Origin: Buxus sempervirens
Lineage: Eukaryota > Streptophyta > Magnoliopsida > Buxales > Buxaceae
DNA length: 64,000 nucleotides
Reading direction: 5' to 3'
NCBI GenBank assembly: GCA_947561395.2
Contig: OX387184.1
Location: 38,740,766-38,804,765, forward strand
How positions within the stretch are numbered: the first letter of the stretch is position 1; every line of letters starts with the position of its first letter. Below the pieces are notes generated by a model. The model saw nothing but the letters and a program-made list of their open reading frames with translations. It had not been told where the DNA came from and ran no database searches. Below are positions 23,671-35,270 of the stretch, one piece after another. A program made the translations under genes and the position numbers.

Positions 23671-23932
23671 AAATCAAAATTTTTCAGAATTTGATTTCCA
23701 ATTCACTAGATCTAATTGGAGGATAATTTAGCTAATTGAAATTAAGATATAGCACTAACTTAGTTTCCCTTAATAACTTCAATAAAATTCAATTTGATTT
23801 CCCTAAATCCTTAACTATAATCCATATTTACCCCATCTTCATAACACAAGTACTTAATTAGTCTAATAATCACACTTTAGATAATTAAGCCTAATAATTA
23901 AAGTATAATTCGGGTCAGGGTTTTACAATCAC

Positions 23933-24110
23933 TTAGTTGCATGATTAGATGAATATATGCTTGGATGGTTGATGAATTTAAGCTTTGGTTTAGGCTCTCT
24001 TTTGTACCTCCGAGGTACTTCCTCAAAGAGGGAAGGAAGGTGATTATTTTCATGATAACAGGGACCATTAAAGTATGCATTTCGAGCTAAAAATAGGGTA
24101 TTAATACCAC
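23933..24110 (+). repeat. K 3' LTR segment between E and G
   Basis: A 180-bp stretch of K LTR left between two nested solo LTRs, resuming after the ATCAC duplication and ending at TGTGG before G. No gene seen. Confidence 0.7.
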
Positions 24111-24399
24111 TGTGGTGTAAGCACCTCATTTTTGCACCCTCAAAAGTGCTGAAAATGAAAACCCGAGCAAAAAAGTCAAACCCTAAGGGGGCCAAAGTTG
24201 ACTTTTGGATTAAGTGATAATTGGCCACCTTGCTTTATCTCAGTGGATAAAGAATCCCAACACGGTTCCAACGCAACTGAGTTTGTGGGAATCGGAGTCC
24301 GGATGAAGGATTTACAGGCCGGTAAAACTTGAGGGGGAGTAGAAATTGAATTTCTGATAAACCCCATATCAGTTGCTTAATCCTATCACAATGGATAGA

Positions 24400-26735
24400 T
24401 GTAAAACCCCGAATTTTCCTTCAACAATAAATTAAATTAGTAAATAATATTACTGAGAGTTATGATTGATGGAAATACTTTATTATTGTAGGGGTGATCA
24501 ATTTAGCGGAGATCCAGAATTAGATGCAGATCTGACCGTCCGATCATGAGATATCGAGGTATGTATTCTAATTGGGCAAGGTGTATAGGAGAGTTTGCAT
24601 GGGAGATGCATGGGATCAGAAAGTATATATATGTATAAAATAACCTAAATCGTATTGTCGCTCGTATCATTCAGCCGCAAGCACCGAACGTTTCAGCGAC
24701 CGAGAAGAGAAGAAGAAGAAGAAGGGACGAAGACCAGGTTACCTTGCTCTGAGTGTTGCTTTGCAACTGTGGAGAGATTGGAGGGTTGCTGTTCAGAAGA
24801 GAAGAAGAGGAACGCACGTATAAGAGGTAGGTGACAGCGTTTTGCTTTCAGAAATTGGATTTTCCTTCGTTTAATCGCGAACGCATGTTTCTATTATATG
24901 TATTAGTGTATTTAGTTAGATAAGCATGTTATAAATACATTAGAATGAGTTTAGACGAGAAAAATCATGATTTAGAACTATTTCTACTCGATTTTGTATG
25001 ACCGCCGACCTCGACTGTACTCGGCGATCATCGGCGCTAGTTATAAAATTTAGGACGCCGTAGACTGCGAGACAACGGACCGCGGGCGCTCGAATTTGAA
25101 CTACCGCTGACCAGGGACCGCCAGGGCGATCCTGAGCGATCCTAGGCGCTCTAAGTAGAAATTCCAGATTTTCATAATTTCGAACCTAATTCAATTCTAA
25201 ACTATTTTTAGACAATTTTAATGATTAATTAAGGTATTTTAAGACCAAAATAAACTATCTAAATCCCTGTTTTACAGAAAAATAAATTAGGGAGATATTT
25301 AGGACATCAGTTGCCAAGTTTCAAAGGTAATTGAGAAATGTGATTTTGGAAAAGCCTAACTACACTTTGATTATCAAAACACCTCTAAATGACATTATAC
25401 ATCAGAATACATCCTAAAGAGAATTCAGAATTCAGATGAACGAATATTGAAGTAAATGTACAGATATAACCATTATATGCCGCTAGGCACCATACCTTAT
25501 AGAAATATGGTACTTTAGGGAATTTTTGGAGTCTAGTGGGCATAGCTGGTTATGGATCCATAGTCGTGGCTAGATAGCTGACGGATATGTCATTTGGGTT
25601 GAGTTACTCCTATATGCGACGCGCTTCCTTTGCAAGTTAGTTTGTCTGGGAAGGTCCTATGTCTGGAGGGACACCCCAGTGAGCCGCTTGTGATTCCCTG
25701 TACATGTGGATAAGCGACCATCTCCATGTATTGATTCTGGTGCTGCATGCTGGTGGTACATGCCAACTCTGATGGGTACGTGTGCAATAAGTCGGTGACT
25801 ACGGCTCTTGTCTAAGCTGCGCTGCATGGAACTTGAGTATCATTAGTAGCATCGCTCCTAAGTCGCACGGTGGTATAGCAATTGGTTGAGAATCATCTCA
25901 AAAGGTTTATCTATCTTTGTGAGTCCTACAATGACACTGAAATCATAACACTTGGTATTATTATTGTATACATGGGGGAGGCATGTGATTGAGATATTGG
26001 TCGGATGTGACTGCTTAGTACATCCTGGCAATGTGTGAATTATGTTACTGATTTGAATATTGTATTCTCATATTAAAACTTGCTGAAATTCATTTCTAGA
26101 ACTGTTTATCAAACTGTTTTGTGTTCATGAATGGTATAAATGATTATGCGAGCCTGATTAGTCGATGTTGCTTAATCGTGCATGAACTGTACTTTACTTA
26201 TATTAACTGTTTAATCATGCATGTGTTACCTACTGGGATATTCGTATCTCACCCTACTTTTATTCCAATTTTTCAGCTGATACGCGAGAGGGGGATTTCT
26301 TAGACTCCCAGGGAGAGATAGCTGAGTATTCACCGGAGGATTACTATTATCCAGATTTTGTCTGAGGTGGATTAATGTTATAGACTTAGTACATTTGATT
26401 GGATTATTATTATTCATCGAGTTGATGTATTGAGAGATGAGAGAGATAGTACCCAGTTATTTTACCAGACTTTGATATTACTGATTGATGGTCAAGTTTT
26501 ATGTTCAGTTGAGGATTTTGATCTACACTTCCGCACATACTTGTTTCCGCAACTCTGATAGTATAATAAGATAATGGATTTTAAATTCTTTGGTCTGGTA
26601 TGTTATTGATGTTGTATTTGATATGGGCCAGTAACACCTCGGATTTGGTTGTTGAACTAAATTGGGGTTGTTACAGTAGCGATCCGGGTTCGGGTTGGGT
26701 GCCGGTTTGCACTGACTCGGGTTCGGGGCATTACA
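24400..26735 (+). repeat. 5' LTR of A (2336 bp)
   Basis: It runs from TGTAAAACCCCGAATTTTCC to GGGGCATTACA. A probable TATA box TATAAAA lies at 24634-24640. A GC-rich block at about 25005-25155 corresponds to one at 14715-14870 in B. It differs from the 3' LTR at many positions, including a 13-bp stretch near the start that the 3' copy lacks, so A is clearly older than D. Confidence 0.93.
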
Positions 26736-26739
26736 GAGA

Positions 26740-26751
26740 TGGTATCAGAGC
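26740..26751 (+). promoter_or_regulatory. Primer-binding site of A
   Basis: TGGTATCAGAGC, the exact complement of the plant initiator tRNA-Met 3' end, 4 nt after the LTR. Minus-strand DNA synthesis would start here. Confidence 0.93.
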
Positions 26752-26855
26752 AATGGTCCTAACCTTAGAATTAGCCAAACTTTAGGGGAATGGGAATGTG
26801 AGTACGCTAGATAGAACCCCTAGAATTATTGGATTCTTACAAGTGAAATTGTATT

Positions 26856-27853
26856 TTGCAAATGGCTGGCAGGGGAAGGCGTGCTAGAGTTGATCCTATA
26901 GAGGAGGAGCAGCCGGATGTTCCACCACCTCCAGGGGGTGATATATGGACTGTTGTTAGCAGCTTGGCAGAGCTTCTTGCCAAGGAGATAGAGGAGAGAC
27001 TGAGCCAGCATGGCAATGGCGGAAATGGTGGCAATGGTCATGGAGAGGAGCCTGTACATGAGAGGGCCATACAGACGGCCAAGGATCTCGAGCAGTTCAG
27101 GAAATTGGATCCACCTATCTTCAGTGGACGACCAGATCCTATGGAGGCTGAGAGATGGCTGATGCGAGTCGAGTGGATTTTTGAGGCTATGGGATGCCCT
27201 ATGGACCGGAGAGTGCGCTTGGCAGCATTCTTGTTTGAGGGAGAGGCAGTGCACTGGTGGACAGCCAGAAAGAGGCAGGATCCACAGGCTACGTACATGA
27301 CATGGGACAGATTCCGGGAGGTCTTCTATGACCAGTACTTTTCTGAGGAAGTCCAGCTCAAGAAGGAGCGGGAATTTATGGAGATTACTCAGGGAGGCCA
27401 GACGGTGGCTTAGTACGAGGCTAGATTTGCAGCCTTGTCCCGATTTGCACCTCACATGACACAGGATGAGAGGAGGCTGACTTCACATTTTGAGCGGGGT
27501 CTGAAGCCTGAGATTAGGAGTATGCTGACAGTACTCCTGTGCACCAAACTGAAGGACGTGGTCCGTAGAGCCACTAGAGCTGAGAGTGACTTGGAGGCTA
27601 GAGCGAGCCAGAGCAGAGCTAGGCCGCCTTTGAGGCCGGCAGATCAGAGAGGTTTCCTTAGTGGGAACAAGAGACCCAGAGACTGGGTTAGGGCGGAGGA
27701 CAGTATAGGTTAGCTCCGAAGGCATGTGTCAGTTGTGGCAGATACCATGTACCTGGACCGTGTGTTGCAGCGTCGGGCACCTGCTACAGATGTGGTAGGG
27801 CAGGTCACAGGATCACGGATTGTCGGTTCCCTTCTAGTTATCAGCCGTTAGCA
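26856..27853 (+). pseudogene. A gag with zinc knuckles (broken)
   Basis: It starts MAGRGRRARVDP. The capsid-like gag domain (EQFRKLDPPIFSG...HWWTARKRQ...FREVFYDQYF) ends at a TAG at 27411-27413 where B has CAG. The same frame continues from YEARF to WVRAED. A 10-bp deletion near 27698, judged against B, shifts the frame. From 27701 the second frame encodes CVSCGRYHVPGPC and the CCHC knuckle CYRCGRAGHRITDC, then the proline- and glutamine-rich linker. The gag particle protein packages element RNA; this copy would yield only a truncated form. Confidence 0.9.
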
Positions 27854-28642
27854 GTGCCACGACCGGCATTACCACAGCCAGAGACCGCACTTGCTTTTCC
27901 ACAGAGGCAGCAGTTTCAGCAACCAGCTCAGAGGGCACCGGTTGGGCAGAAGCCCCAGGGTAGAGAACCAGTTCAGAGAGGAGGCCAGAGACAGGCAGTA
28001 CCTGCTCAGCAGCCGCAGCCGGCGAGGGTATATGCAGTGGATGCACATGAGGAGCGTGAGCCCGATCGTATGGATGACATTGAGGGTGATCCCGAGGCAC
28101 CTGAGTTGATTGGAGGTATTCTTTTCATTTGTGGTTGATCAGCATGTGTTCTATTTGATTCTGGTGCTTCTCATTCATTTATATCACCTGCTTGTGCACA
28201 ACGGATTGGTTTGTCACCCACTGAGTTGGATACTGCATTGTCTGTGCACACACCTTTGCGGGAGTCTACCCGAGTGGAGCATATGTATAGAGACTGTATG
28301 ATTAGATTGGGTAGATTGGAGTTGTCTGGTGGTTTGATTGCCTTAGACATTGGAGGTTTTGATGTGATATTGGGGATGGATTGGCTATGTAGACACCATG
28401 TCACATTGGATTGTTATGCGGGTACGGTGATAGTTAGAGGGCCAAATCAAACCACTCATTATTTCAATTGTGAGGGGTTGAAGTCGCGGATCGGTCTGGT
28501 AGCATCTGTGATAGCAGAGGAGCTTAGGAGTGACACTCTTGTCATCTCCGATGTACTTGTTGTACAGGAGTTTGCGGATGTGTTTCCAGAGGATTTACCT
28601 GGATTACCACCTGCTAGAGGAGTAGAGTTCAGGATACGTTGA
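27854..28642 (+). pseudogene. A aspartic protease region (broken)
   Basis: In the frame entered at 27701, the protease start LIGGILFICG is followed by TGA at 28136-28138, a CGA arginine codon in B, which is a CpG transition. After the stop come LFDSGASHSF and, further on, GFDVILGMDWLCRHH. A 1-bp loss after AGGATAC near 28640 (B has AGGATACAG) shifts the frame at the entry to reverse transcriptase. Confidence 0.88.
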
Positions 28643-30048
28643 TGCCTGGTACGGCTCCAGTTTCAAAACCACCCTATAGGCTAGCGAAACCAGAACAGGA
28701 GGAACTTAAGAAGCAGTTAGATGAGCTCCAAGAAAAAGGTTTCATTAGACCGAGTATGTCTCCGTGGGGCGCGCCAGTTTTATTTGTACAGAAGAAGGAT
28801 GGGAGCATGAGGATGTGTATTGACTATAGGCAACTGAATCAAGTAACAGTGCAGAACAAGTATCCGTTGCCTAGGATTGATGACCTGTTTGACCAGTTAG
28901 GAGGAGCATCTTGGTTCTCCAAAATAGACTTGAGGTTAGGATATCATCAGTTGAGAGTGGCAGAGGAGGACATAGAGAAGACGGCTTTTCGTACACGCTA
29001 TGGGCATTATGAGTTCTTGGTTATGCCTTTTGGGTTGACCAATGCCCCAGCTGTTTTCATGGACCTCATGAACAAGATTTTTCATGCATACTTGGACAGT
29101 TTTGTAGTGGTGTTCATTGATGACATCCTAGTATATTCTAAGACCCGAGAAGCACATGTAGGGCATTTGAAGTCAGTATTGCACACTCTGAGAGACCACG
29201 GATTGTATGGGAAATTTAGCAAGTGTCAGTTCTGGCTAAGGCAAATTTCTTTCTTAGGTCATGTTATCTCAGGAGAGGGTATATCTGTGGACCCTGAGAA
29301 GGTTAAGGCAGTGGCAGAATGGCCTAGACTTACTACAGTAACAGAGGTCAGGAGTTTCCTTGGTATGGCAGGTTACTATAGGAGATTCATTGCAGGATTT
29401 TCGCGTATAGCTGCACCTTTGTCTAATCTAACCAAGAAGGCAGTGAAGTTCCTATGGGATGAAAAATGTGAGTAGAGCTTCCAGGAATTGAAGCAGAGAT
29501 TGACTATGGCACCAGTGTTGATTGTGCCATCCAGGGATGAGGCATTTGCGGTATATTGTGATGCTTCTAGGATAGGCTTGAGATGTGTATTGATGCAGCA
29601 GGGCAGAGTTATAGCGTATGCTTCGAGGTTGTTGAGGCCGCATGAGAGGAACTACTCTACCCACGATCTAGAGCTAGCAGCCATAGTCTTTGCATTGAAG
29701 CTATGGAGGCATTTCCTTTATGGGGTAGAGTTTGAGATCTTTTCTGATCATAAGAGTTTGAGATATCTGTTTTCACAGAGGGACTTGAATATGAGGCAGC
29801 GAAGGTGGATGGATCTGCTAAAGGATTTCAAGTTCACTTTGCAATACCACCCCGGTAAAGCAAACGTAGTGGCGGATGCTTTGAGTAGAAAAAGTTCAGT
29901 TGATGATCAGGTAGCTACTTTAGCAGTTTTCATGATGAGTCGGTGTAGATTGATTGATTCGGTCAGAGATTGGCAGGGAGAGTTTAGCATGCCACAGGAT
30001 GGAGTGATCCGAGTTGCTCGTGTTCAGATTGAACCAGATTTGGTTTAG
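28639..30048 (+). pseudogene. A reverse transcriptase and RNase H (two amber codons)
   Basis: It reads [19 protein letters not shown], the usual start of the Ty3/gypsy reverse transcriptase. Motifs are [36 protein letters not shown] and the catalytic [14 protein letters not shown] at 29473-29475 replaces a glutamine (DEKCEQ in B). RNase H follows with YCDAS, HDLELAA, SDHKSL and VADALSRK, all four acidic residues present. A second TAG at 30046-30048 lies in EPDLV-stop-LIRE, again at a glutamine position. Confidence 0.93.
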
Positions 30049-30621
30049 TTGATTCGGGAGAAACAACTGATTGACCCACAATTGATTCAGACTAAGGAGA
30101 TGATGAGTCGAGGATCTGAGGCAGCTGTAGAATTTTCGGATAGAGATGGGCTATTGAGATATAGAAGTCGTATTTGTGTTCTAGTTGATGAGGAGATTAA
30201 GGAGAAGATATTATCAGAGGGATATAGCTCGAGGTATGCAGTTCACCCAGGAAGTATGAAGATGTACAAAAACTTGAAAGAAATCTACTGGTGGTCAAGA
30301 ATGAAGAGGGAGATTGTAGAGTATGTGGCAAAGTGTTTGATATGCCAGCAAGTGAAGGCTGAACATCGGAAACCACCTGGTTTACTTCAGTCACTTCCTA
30401 TTCCAGAGTGGAAGTGGGAGCATGTAACTATGGATTTTGTAACTGGGTTACCATTGACAGCAAAGAAAGAAGATGCTATATGGGTTGTCATAGATAGACT
30501 GACTAAGTCTGCGCATTTCTTGCCTATGAGCACTACACAGCCGTTGAAGTCCTTAGCTGAGTTATATATCAGGGAGATAGTGAGACTTCATGGAGTGCCA
30601 GTTTCTATAGTGTCTGACAGA

Positions 30622-30648
30622 GATTTCTTGCCTATGAGTTATATATCA
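30622..30648 (+). other. Templated insertion patch inside A integrase
   Basis: Compared with B, 9 bp after GACAGAGAT are replaced by 23 bp. The patch is a join of two copies: 30623-30638 matches 30515-30530 exactly, and 30635-30648 matches a segment near 30558-30571. The two copies overlap at TGAG. The result is a net gain of 14 bp and a frameshift in the catalytic core. Confidence 0.82.
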
Positions 30649-31493
30649 CAGCACGCTTTTGGCTTGCATTTCAGGCAGCTTTGGGAACTAAGCTTAATTT
30701 CAGCACTAGCTATCATCCTTAGACAGATGGGCAGTCTGAGCGTACCATTCAGACGTTGGAAGATATGCTGAGATGTTGTGTTATGGATTGGGGAGGCAGT
30801 TGGAATCAGCATCTACCATTGGTGGAGTTTGCCTATAATAACAGCTATCAGGCGAGTATTCAGATGGCACCATTTGAGGCACTTTATGGCAGACCTTGTA
30901 GATCCCCAGTGTGCTGGGTGGAAGTTGGAGAAAGACAACTTATTGGGCCGCAGATTGTACAAGATAGCATTGAGAAAGTGAATCAGATTAGGCGAAACAT
31001 GCTTACAGCCCAAAGTCGTCAGAAGAGCTATGCAGATACAAGAAGAAGAGACTTGCATTTTGAAGTTGGTGATTGGATATTCCTGAAGATATCACCATCT
31101 CGTGGAATCAAGAGATTTGGAAAGAAAGGCAAGTTGGCTCCAAGATATATAGGTCCGTTCGAGATTAAGGGTACAGTGGTACCATTAGCATACAAATTGG
31201 CTTTACCTACACAGCTGGAAGGCGTTCATGACGTATTCCATGTTTCTATGTTGAGGAAGTACGTGCATGACCCTACTCATATCATTCAGCATGAGCCGAT
31301 AGTAGTGCGAGGGGACTTGACTTATGAGGAGCATCCAGTTGAGATTTTGGACAGGAAGGAGCAGGTTCTTCGTACTAAAGTAATTCCACTTGTGAAAGTA
31401 CTTTGGCAGAACCACACAACTGAGGAAGCTACGTGGGAATTGGAATTGGAAATGCAGAGAAAGTATCTCGACCTATTTCCAGAACCACAAGGT

Positions 31494-31532
31494 AAATTTC
31501 GAGGACGAAATTTTTCTTTTAGGAGGGGAGGA
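31494..31532 (+). promoter_or_regulatory. Pre-tract palindrome and polypurine tract of A
   Basis: AAATTTCGAGGACGAAATTT (31494-31513) forms an 8-bp stem with loop AGGA. Eight bases on comes the polypurine tract AGGAGGGGAGGA (31521-31532), abutting the 3' LTR. Both are inside the pol reading frame here. Confidence 0.88.
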
Positions 31533-33851
31533 TGTAAAACCCCGTAATAAATTAAATTAGTAAATAATATTACTGAGAGTTATGATTGATGGAAATACTT
31601 TATTATTGTAGGGGGTGATCAATTGAGCGGAGATCCAGAATTAGATGCAGATCTGACCGTCCGATCATGAGATATCGAGGTATGTATTCTAATTGGGCAA
31701 GGTGTATAGGAGAGTTTGCATGGGAGATGCATGGGATCAGAAAGTATATATATGTATAAAATAACCTAAATCGTATTGTCGCTCGTATCATTCAGCCGCA
31801 AGCGACGAACGTTTCAGCGACCGAGAAGAGAAGAAGAAGAAGAAGGGAGGAAGACCAGGTTACCTTGCTCTGAGTGTTGCTTTGCAACTGTGAAGACATT
31901 GGAGGGTTGCTGTTCAGAAGAGAAGAAGAGGAACGCACGTATAAGAGGTAGGTGATAGCGTTTTGCTTTCAGAAATTGGATTTTCCTTCGTTTAATCGCA
32001 AACGCATGTTTCTATTATATGTATTAGTGTATTTAGTTAGATAAGCATGTTATAAATATATTAGAATGAGTTTAGACGAGAAAAATCATGATTTGGAACT
32101 ATTTCTACTCGATTTTGTATGACCGCCGACCTCGACAGTACTCGGCGATAATCGGCGCTAGTCTTAAAATTTAGGACGCCGTAGACCGCGAGACGACAGA
32201 CCGCGGGACTCGAATTTGAAATACCGCTGACCAGGGACCGCCAGGGCGATCCTGAGCGATCCTAGGCACTCTAAGCAGAAATTCCAGATTTTCATAATTT
32301 CGAACCTAATTCAATTTTAAACTATTTTTAGACAATTTTAATGATTAATTAAGGTATTTTAAGACCAAAATAAACTATCTAAATCCCTGTTTTACAGAAA
32401 AATAAATTAGGGAGATATTTAGGACATCAGTTGCCAAGTTTCAAAGGTAATTGAGAAATGTGATTTTGGAAAAGCCTAACTACACTTTGATTATCAAAAC
32501 ACCTCTAAATGACATTATACATCAGAATACATCCTAAAGAGAATTCAGAATTCAGATGAACGAATATTGAAGTAAATGTACAGATATAACCATTATATGC
32601 CGCTAGGCACCATACCTTATAGAAATATGGTACTTTAGGGAATTTTTGGAGTCTAGTGGGCATAGCTGGTTATGGATCCATAGTCGTGGTTAGATAGCTG
32701 AGGGATATGTCATTTGGGTTGAGTTACTCCTATATGCGACGCGCTTCCTTTGCAAGTTAGTTTGTCTGGGAAGGTCCTATGTCTGGAGGGACACCCCGGT
32801 GAGCCGCTGGTGATTCCCTGTACATGTGGATAAGCGACCATCTCCATGTATTGATTATGGTGCTGCATGCTGGTGGTACATGCCAACTCTGATGGGTACG
32901 TGTGCAATAAGTCGGTGACTACGGCTTTTGTCTAAGCTGCGCTGCATGGGACTTGAGTATCATTGGTAGCATCTCTCCTAAGGCGCACGGTGGTATAGCA
33001 ATTTGTTGAGAATCATCTCAAAAGGTTTATCTATCTTTGTGAGTCCTACAATGACACTGAAATCATAACACTTGGTATTATTATTGTATACATGCGGGAG
33101 GCATGTGATTGAGATATTGGTCGGATGTGACTGCTTAGTACATCCTGGCAATGTGTGAATTATGTTACTGATTTGACTATTGTATTCTCATATTAAAACT
33201 TGCTGAAATTCATTTCTAGAACTGTTTATCAAGCTGTTTTGTGTTCATGAATGGTATAAATGATTATGCGAGCCTGATTAGTCGATGTTGCTTAATCGTG
33301 CATGAACTGTACTTTACTTATATTAACTGTTTAATCATGCATGTGTTACCTACTGGGATATTCGTATCTCACCCTACTTTTTTTCCATTTTTTCAGCTGA
33401 TACGCGAGAGGGGGATTTCTTAGACTCCTAGGGAGAGATAGCTGAGTATTCACCGGAGGATTACTATTATCCAGATTTTGTCTGAGGTGGATTAATGTTA
33501 TAGACTTAGTACATTTGATTGGATTATTATTCATTGAGTTGATGTATTGAGAGATGAGAGAGATAGTACCCAGTTATTTTACCAGACTTTGATATTACTG
33601 ATTGATGGTCAAGTTTTATGTTCAGTTGAGGATTTTGATCTACACTTCCGCACATACTTGTTTCCGCAACTCTGATAGAATATAAGATAATGGATTTTAA
33701 ATTCTTTGGTTTGGTATGTTATTGATGTTGTATTTGATATGGGCCAGTAACACCTCGGATTTGGTTGTTGAACTAAATTGGGGTTGTTACAGTAGCGATC
33801 CGGGTTCGGGTTGGGTGCCGGTTTGAACTGACCCGGGTTCGGGGCGTTACA
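31533..33851 (+). repeat. 3' LTR of A (2319 bp)
   Basis: TGTAAAACCCCGTAATAAATT to GGGGCGTTACA. Full-length partner of the 5' LTR, with scattered substitutions and small indels. No gene inside; the 60-65-residue ORFs are conserved only because the LTR is. Confidence 0.93.
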
Positions 33852-34153
33852 ATAGAGGACTCCGATACAGTTCTAACGCAATTGAGTTTGCCAAAATCGG
33901 GGTCCAGATGAAGAAGATATGAGCAGTTAAAGTTGTAGAGCAGTAACGCCGGAAACTGCACACGTGGCAAAAGAGCAGCACACGTGGTGAAAACGCAGAT
34001 AAATATCTCGGGGATTAATCATTAAATATCCAAAATGTTCAAAATATCTCAGGGATTAATTTGCAAATAGCCAGGGGGCAATCTGCAATTATCTCAGGTG
34101 TCAAATCGATCAAATCCGGGGGGCAATCTGTAAATATCAAAAAATTCACCTCT

Positions 34154-34361
34154 TGTATCCGACGTATATGATCGGATACACATAAATTTGTTCATATCCG
34201 ACATAATATGTTGGATACAAAAAATCTCTACCGAAATCTCGCTGGATTTTCCGACAGATTTTCTGGCAGCATTTAATAATTGAAATTATTGTGTTTGTAT
34301 CCGGCATTTTATGTCGGATACAAACAAAAGGCAGTGTATCCGACCTACATGGTCGGATACA
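34154..34361 (+). repeat. G U3 array: two pairs of 39-bp hairpin units
   Basis: Hairpins start at 34154, 34193, 34296 and 34335. Each is 27 nt (10-7-10); within each pair the period is exactly 39. The best unit (34335-34361) has perfect arms TGTATCCGAC and GTCGGATACA with loop CTACATG. The spacer between pairs (34220-34295) contains TTCCGACAGATT, shared with L2. Loops are GTATATG, ATAATAT, ATTTTAT and CTACATG. The array ends 21 bp before the F insertion. Confidence 0.88.
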
Positions 34362-34652
34362 CACAAAACTTGGTGTATTTGATGTAAAACCCCAAATTTT
34401 CTACATGATATTTATTGTTAAAAATTAATAAGCTGTGTGTATGTAGGGAAACTTGGTGGGTGAGCATGCACTGAATCATAGGTTTTAAATTTCGTCGAGC
34501 GGCAAAGTGTATATCGGGTAAGTATAAATACTTAAAGTATTTAGACTCGTAGGTTTTCTTTTTCACATACATTGAGATTGAAGGAGATTACGGCTAGTGT
34601 TATAGGGTTTTGGAGAGGAGCAAACTTGTGGGGTTCTTTGAGAAGAGAGTTC

Positions 34653-34736
34653 AGAGGATCGACTGTTGGACTTGCGAACAGGAGGATCGACTGTTGGACT
34701 TGCGAATAGGAGGATCGACTGTGGGACTTTCTATTC
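34653..34736 (+). repeat. Three tandem copies of a 27-30-bp unit in F
   Basis: Units read GGATCGACTGTTGGACTTGC, followed by GAA(C/T)AGGA, three times, the last diverged to GTGGGACTT. Spacing is about 28-30 bp. Confidence 0.75.
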
Positions 34737-35039
34737 GAGTAGTTGCTGTTGCAAGGTTTTGGAGCATATAACAGTGAGTAGCATCGTTTTAATATGAGGT
34801 TTTTGGGTTTTGTCTATTGGTTTTAGCCGTATGCATGATCTCGGAGAAATAACGATTCGCACATGTTGTTTTTGGATTATTTTATAGGCGAAAATTTTAG
34901 GTTGTTAGATTAAATTCGAATTGTGTCTAATAGTCTTTGGAGGATGGTAGGAGTGTAGAAAAGTAATTACAGAGGTGAGAAAATGGGTCAGTCATAGAGT
35001 TCTGGGAGTTACAGAGAGTCGCAAATCATAGGGTGTATC

Positions 35040-35270
35040 CGCCAACTTGGCGCCTACCTAGCGCCAAGTGGTAGAGTCAGCGCGAGATATGTTTTTTTGT
35101 TCTCACTGAGTTCGCGCGCATCTAATGCCAAGAGTTTTAGTTAGCGCGAGATCGATTTTAGTTATCGTCGGGTTCGTGCCTATCTCTTGCCAAGTATATT
35201 TTTAGTTAGTGCGAAGTGTTTTTGGCATCACTGAGTTCATGCCGACCTCGCACCAAGCGTCAGAGGTTAG
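35040..35270 (+). repeat. About four 62-68-bp units with hairpins in F
   Basis: Units share GCGCC..AGCGCCAAG and GTTAGCGCGAGAT elements and end in CTGAGTTC or GGGTTC. The first has a 9-7-9 hairpin: ACTTGGCGC (35045-35053), loop CTACCTA, GCGCCAAGT (35061-35069). The last unit, with GACCTCGC...AGAGGTTAGTGCACCC, resembles the U5 block of the Tat LTRs L1 and J, although F is a chromovirus LTR. Confidence 0.65.

Larger units (their letters stand above)
9798..23927 (-). mobile_element. E: solo chromovirus-type LTR, minus, about 4.1 kb, split by element B
   Basis: On the plus strand it begins TGTAGCGCCCC and ends GGTTTTACA; reversed, it is TGTAAAACC...GGGGCGCTACA, the Tekay-type terminus pattern of A, B and D. 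ATCAC is duplicated at 9793-9797 and 23928-23932. Without B the LTR is 9798-13128 plus 23160-23927, about 4.1 kb. No primer-binding site or coding region belongs to it, so it is a solo LTR. It contains a 40-bp tandem repeat, small hairpins and a very long GGTACC minisatellite. Predicted ORFs of 60-84 residues inside are chance. Confidence 0.9.
30049..31547 (+). pseudogene. A integrase and chromodomain (frameshifted by a copied patch)
   Basis: The zinc domain is complete (GYSSRYAVHPGS...VAKCLICQQ). Core residue D lies in VTMDFVTG and the second D in SIVSDRD. There the sequence is replaced by a 27-bp patch (30622-30648) that shifts the frame and removes ARFTTRF. The E motif ([11 protein letters not shown] in B) and the rest are in another frame, continued from 30756: [25 protein letters not shown] and the chromodomain-like tail. 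The final codons run through the polypurine tract and stop inside the 3' LTR (GGCKTP, stop at 31545-31547). Chromodomains of this clade bind modified histone H3 and guide insertion into heterochromatin. Confidence 0.92.
24400..33851 (+). mobile_element. A: full-length Tekay/Del-type Ty3/gypsy element (9452 bp)
   Basis: TGTAAAACCCC...GGGGCGTTACA, with ATAGA duplicated at 24395-24399 and 33852-33856. Order: 5' LTR, primer site, gag, protease, reverse transcriptase, RNase H, integrase-chromodomain, polypurine tract, 3' LTR. Same family as B, opposite strand; their 5' LTRs face each other across about 1.2 kb. Several stops and frameshifts make it defective. Confidence 0.95.

Noticed and set aside
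25005..25155. Hairpin array in the A and B LTRs
   Set aside because: The GC-rich block has GATCGCC/GATCCTAGG motifs, but I could not find a constant loop or period. Left as a variable block only.
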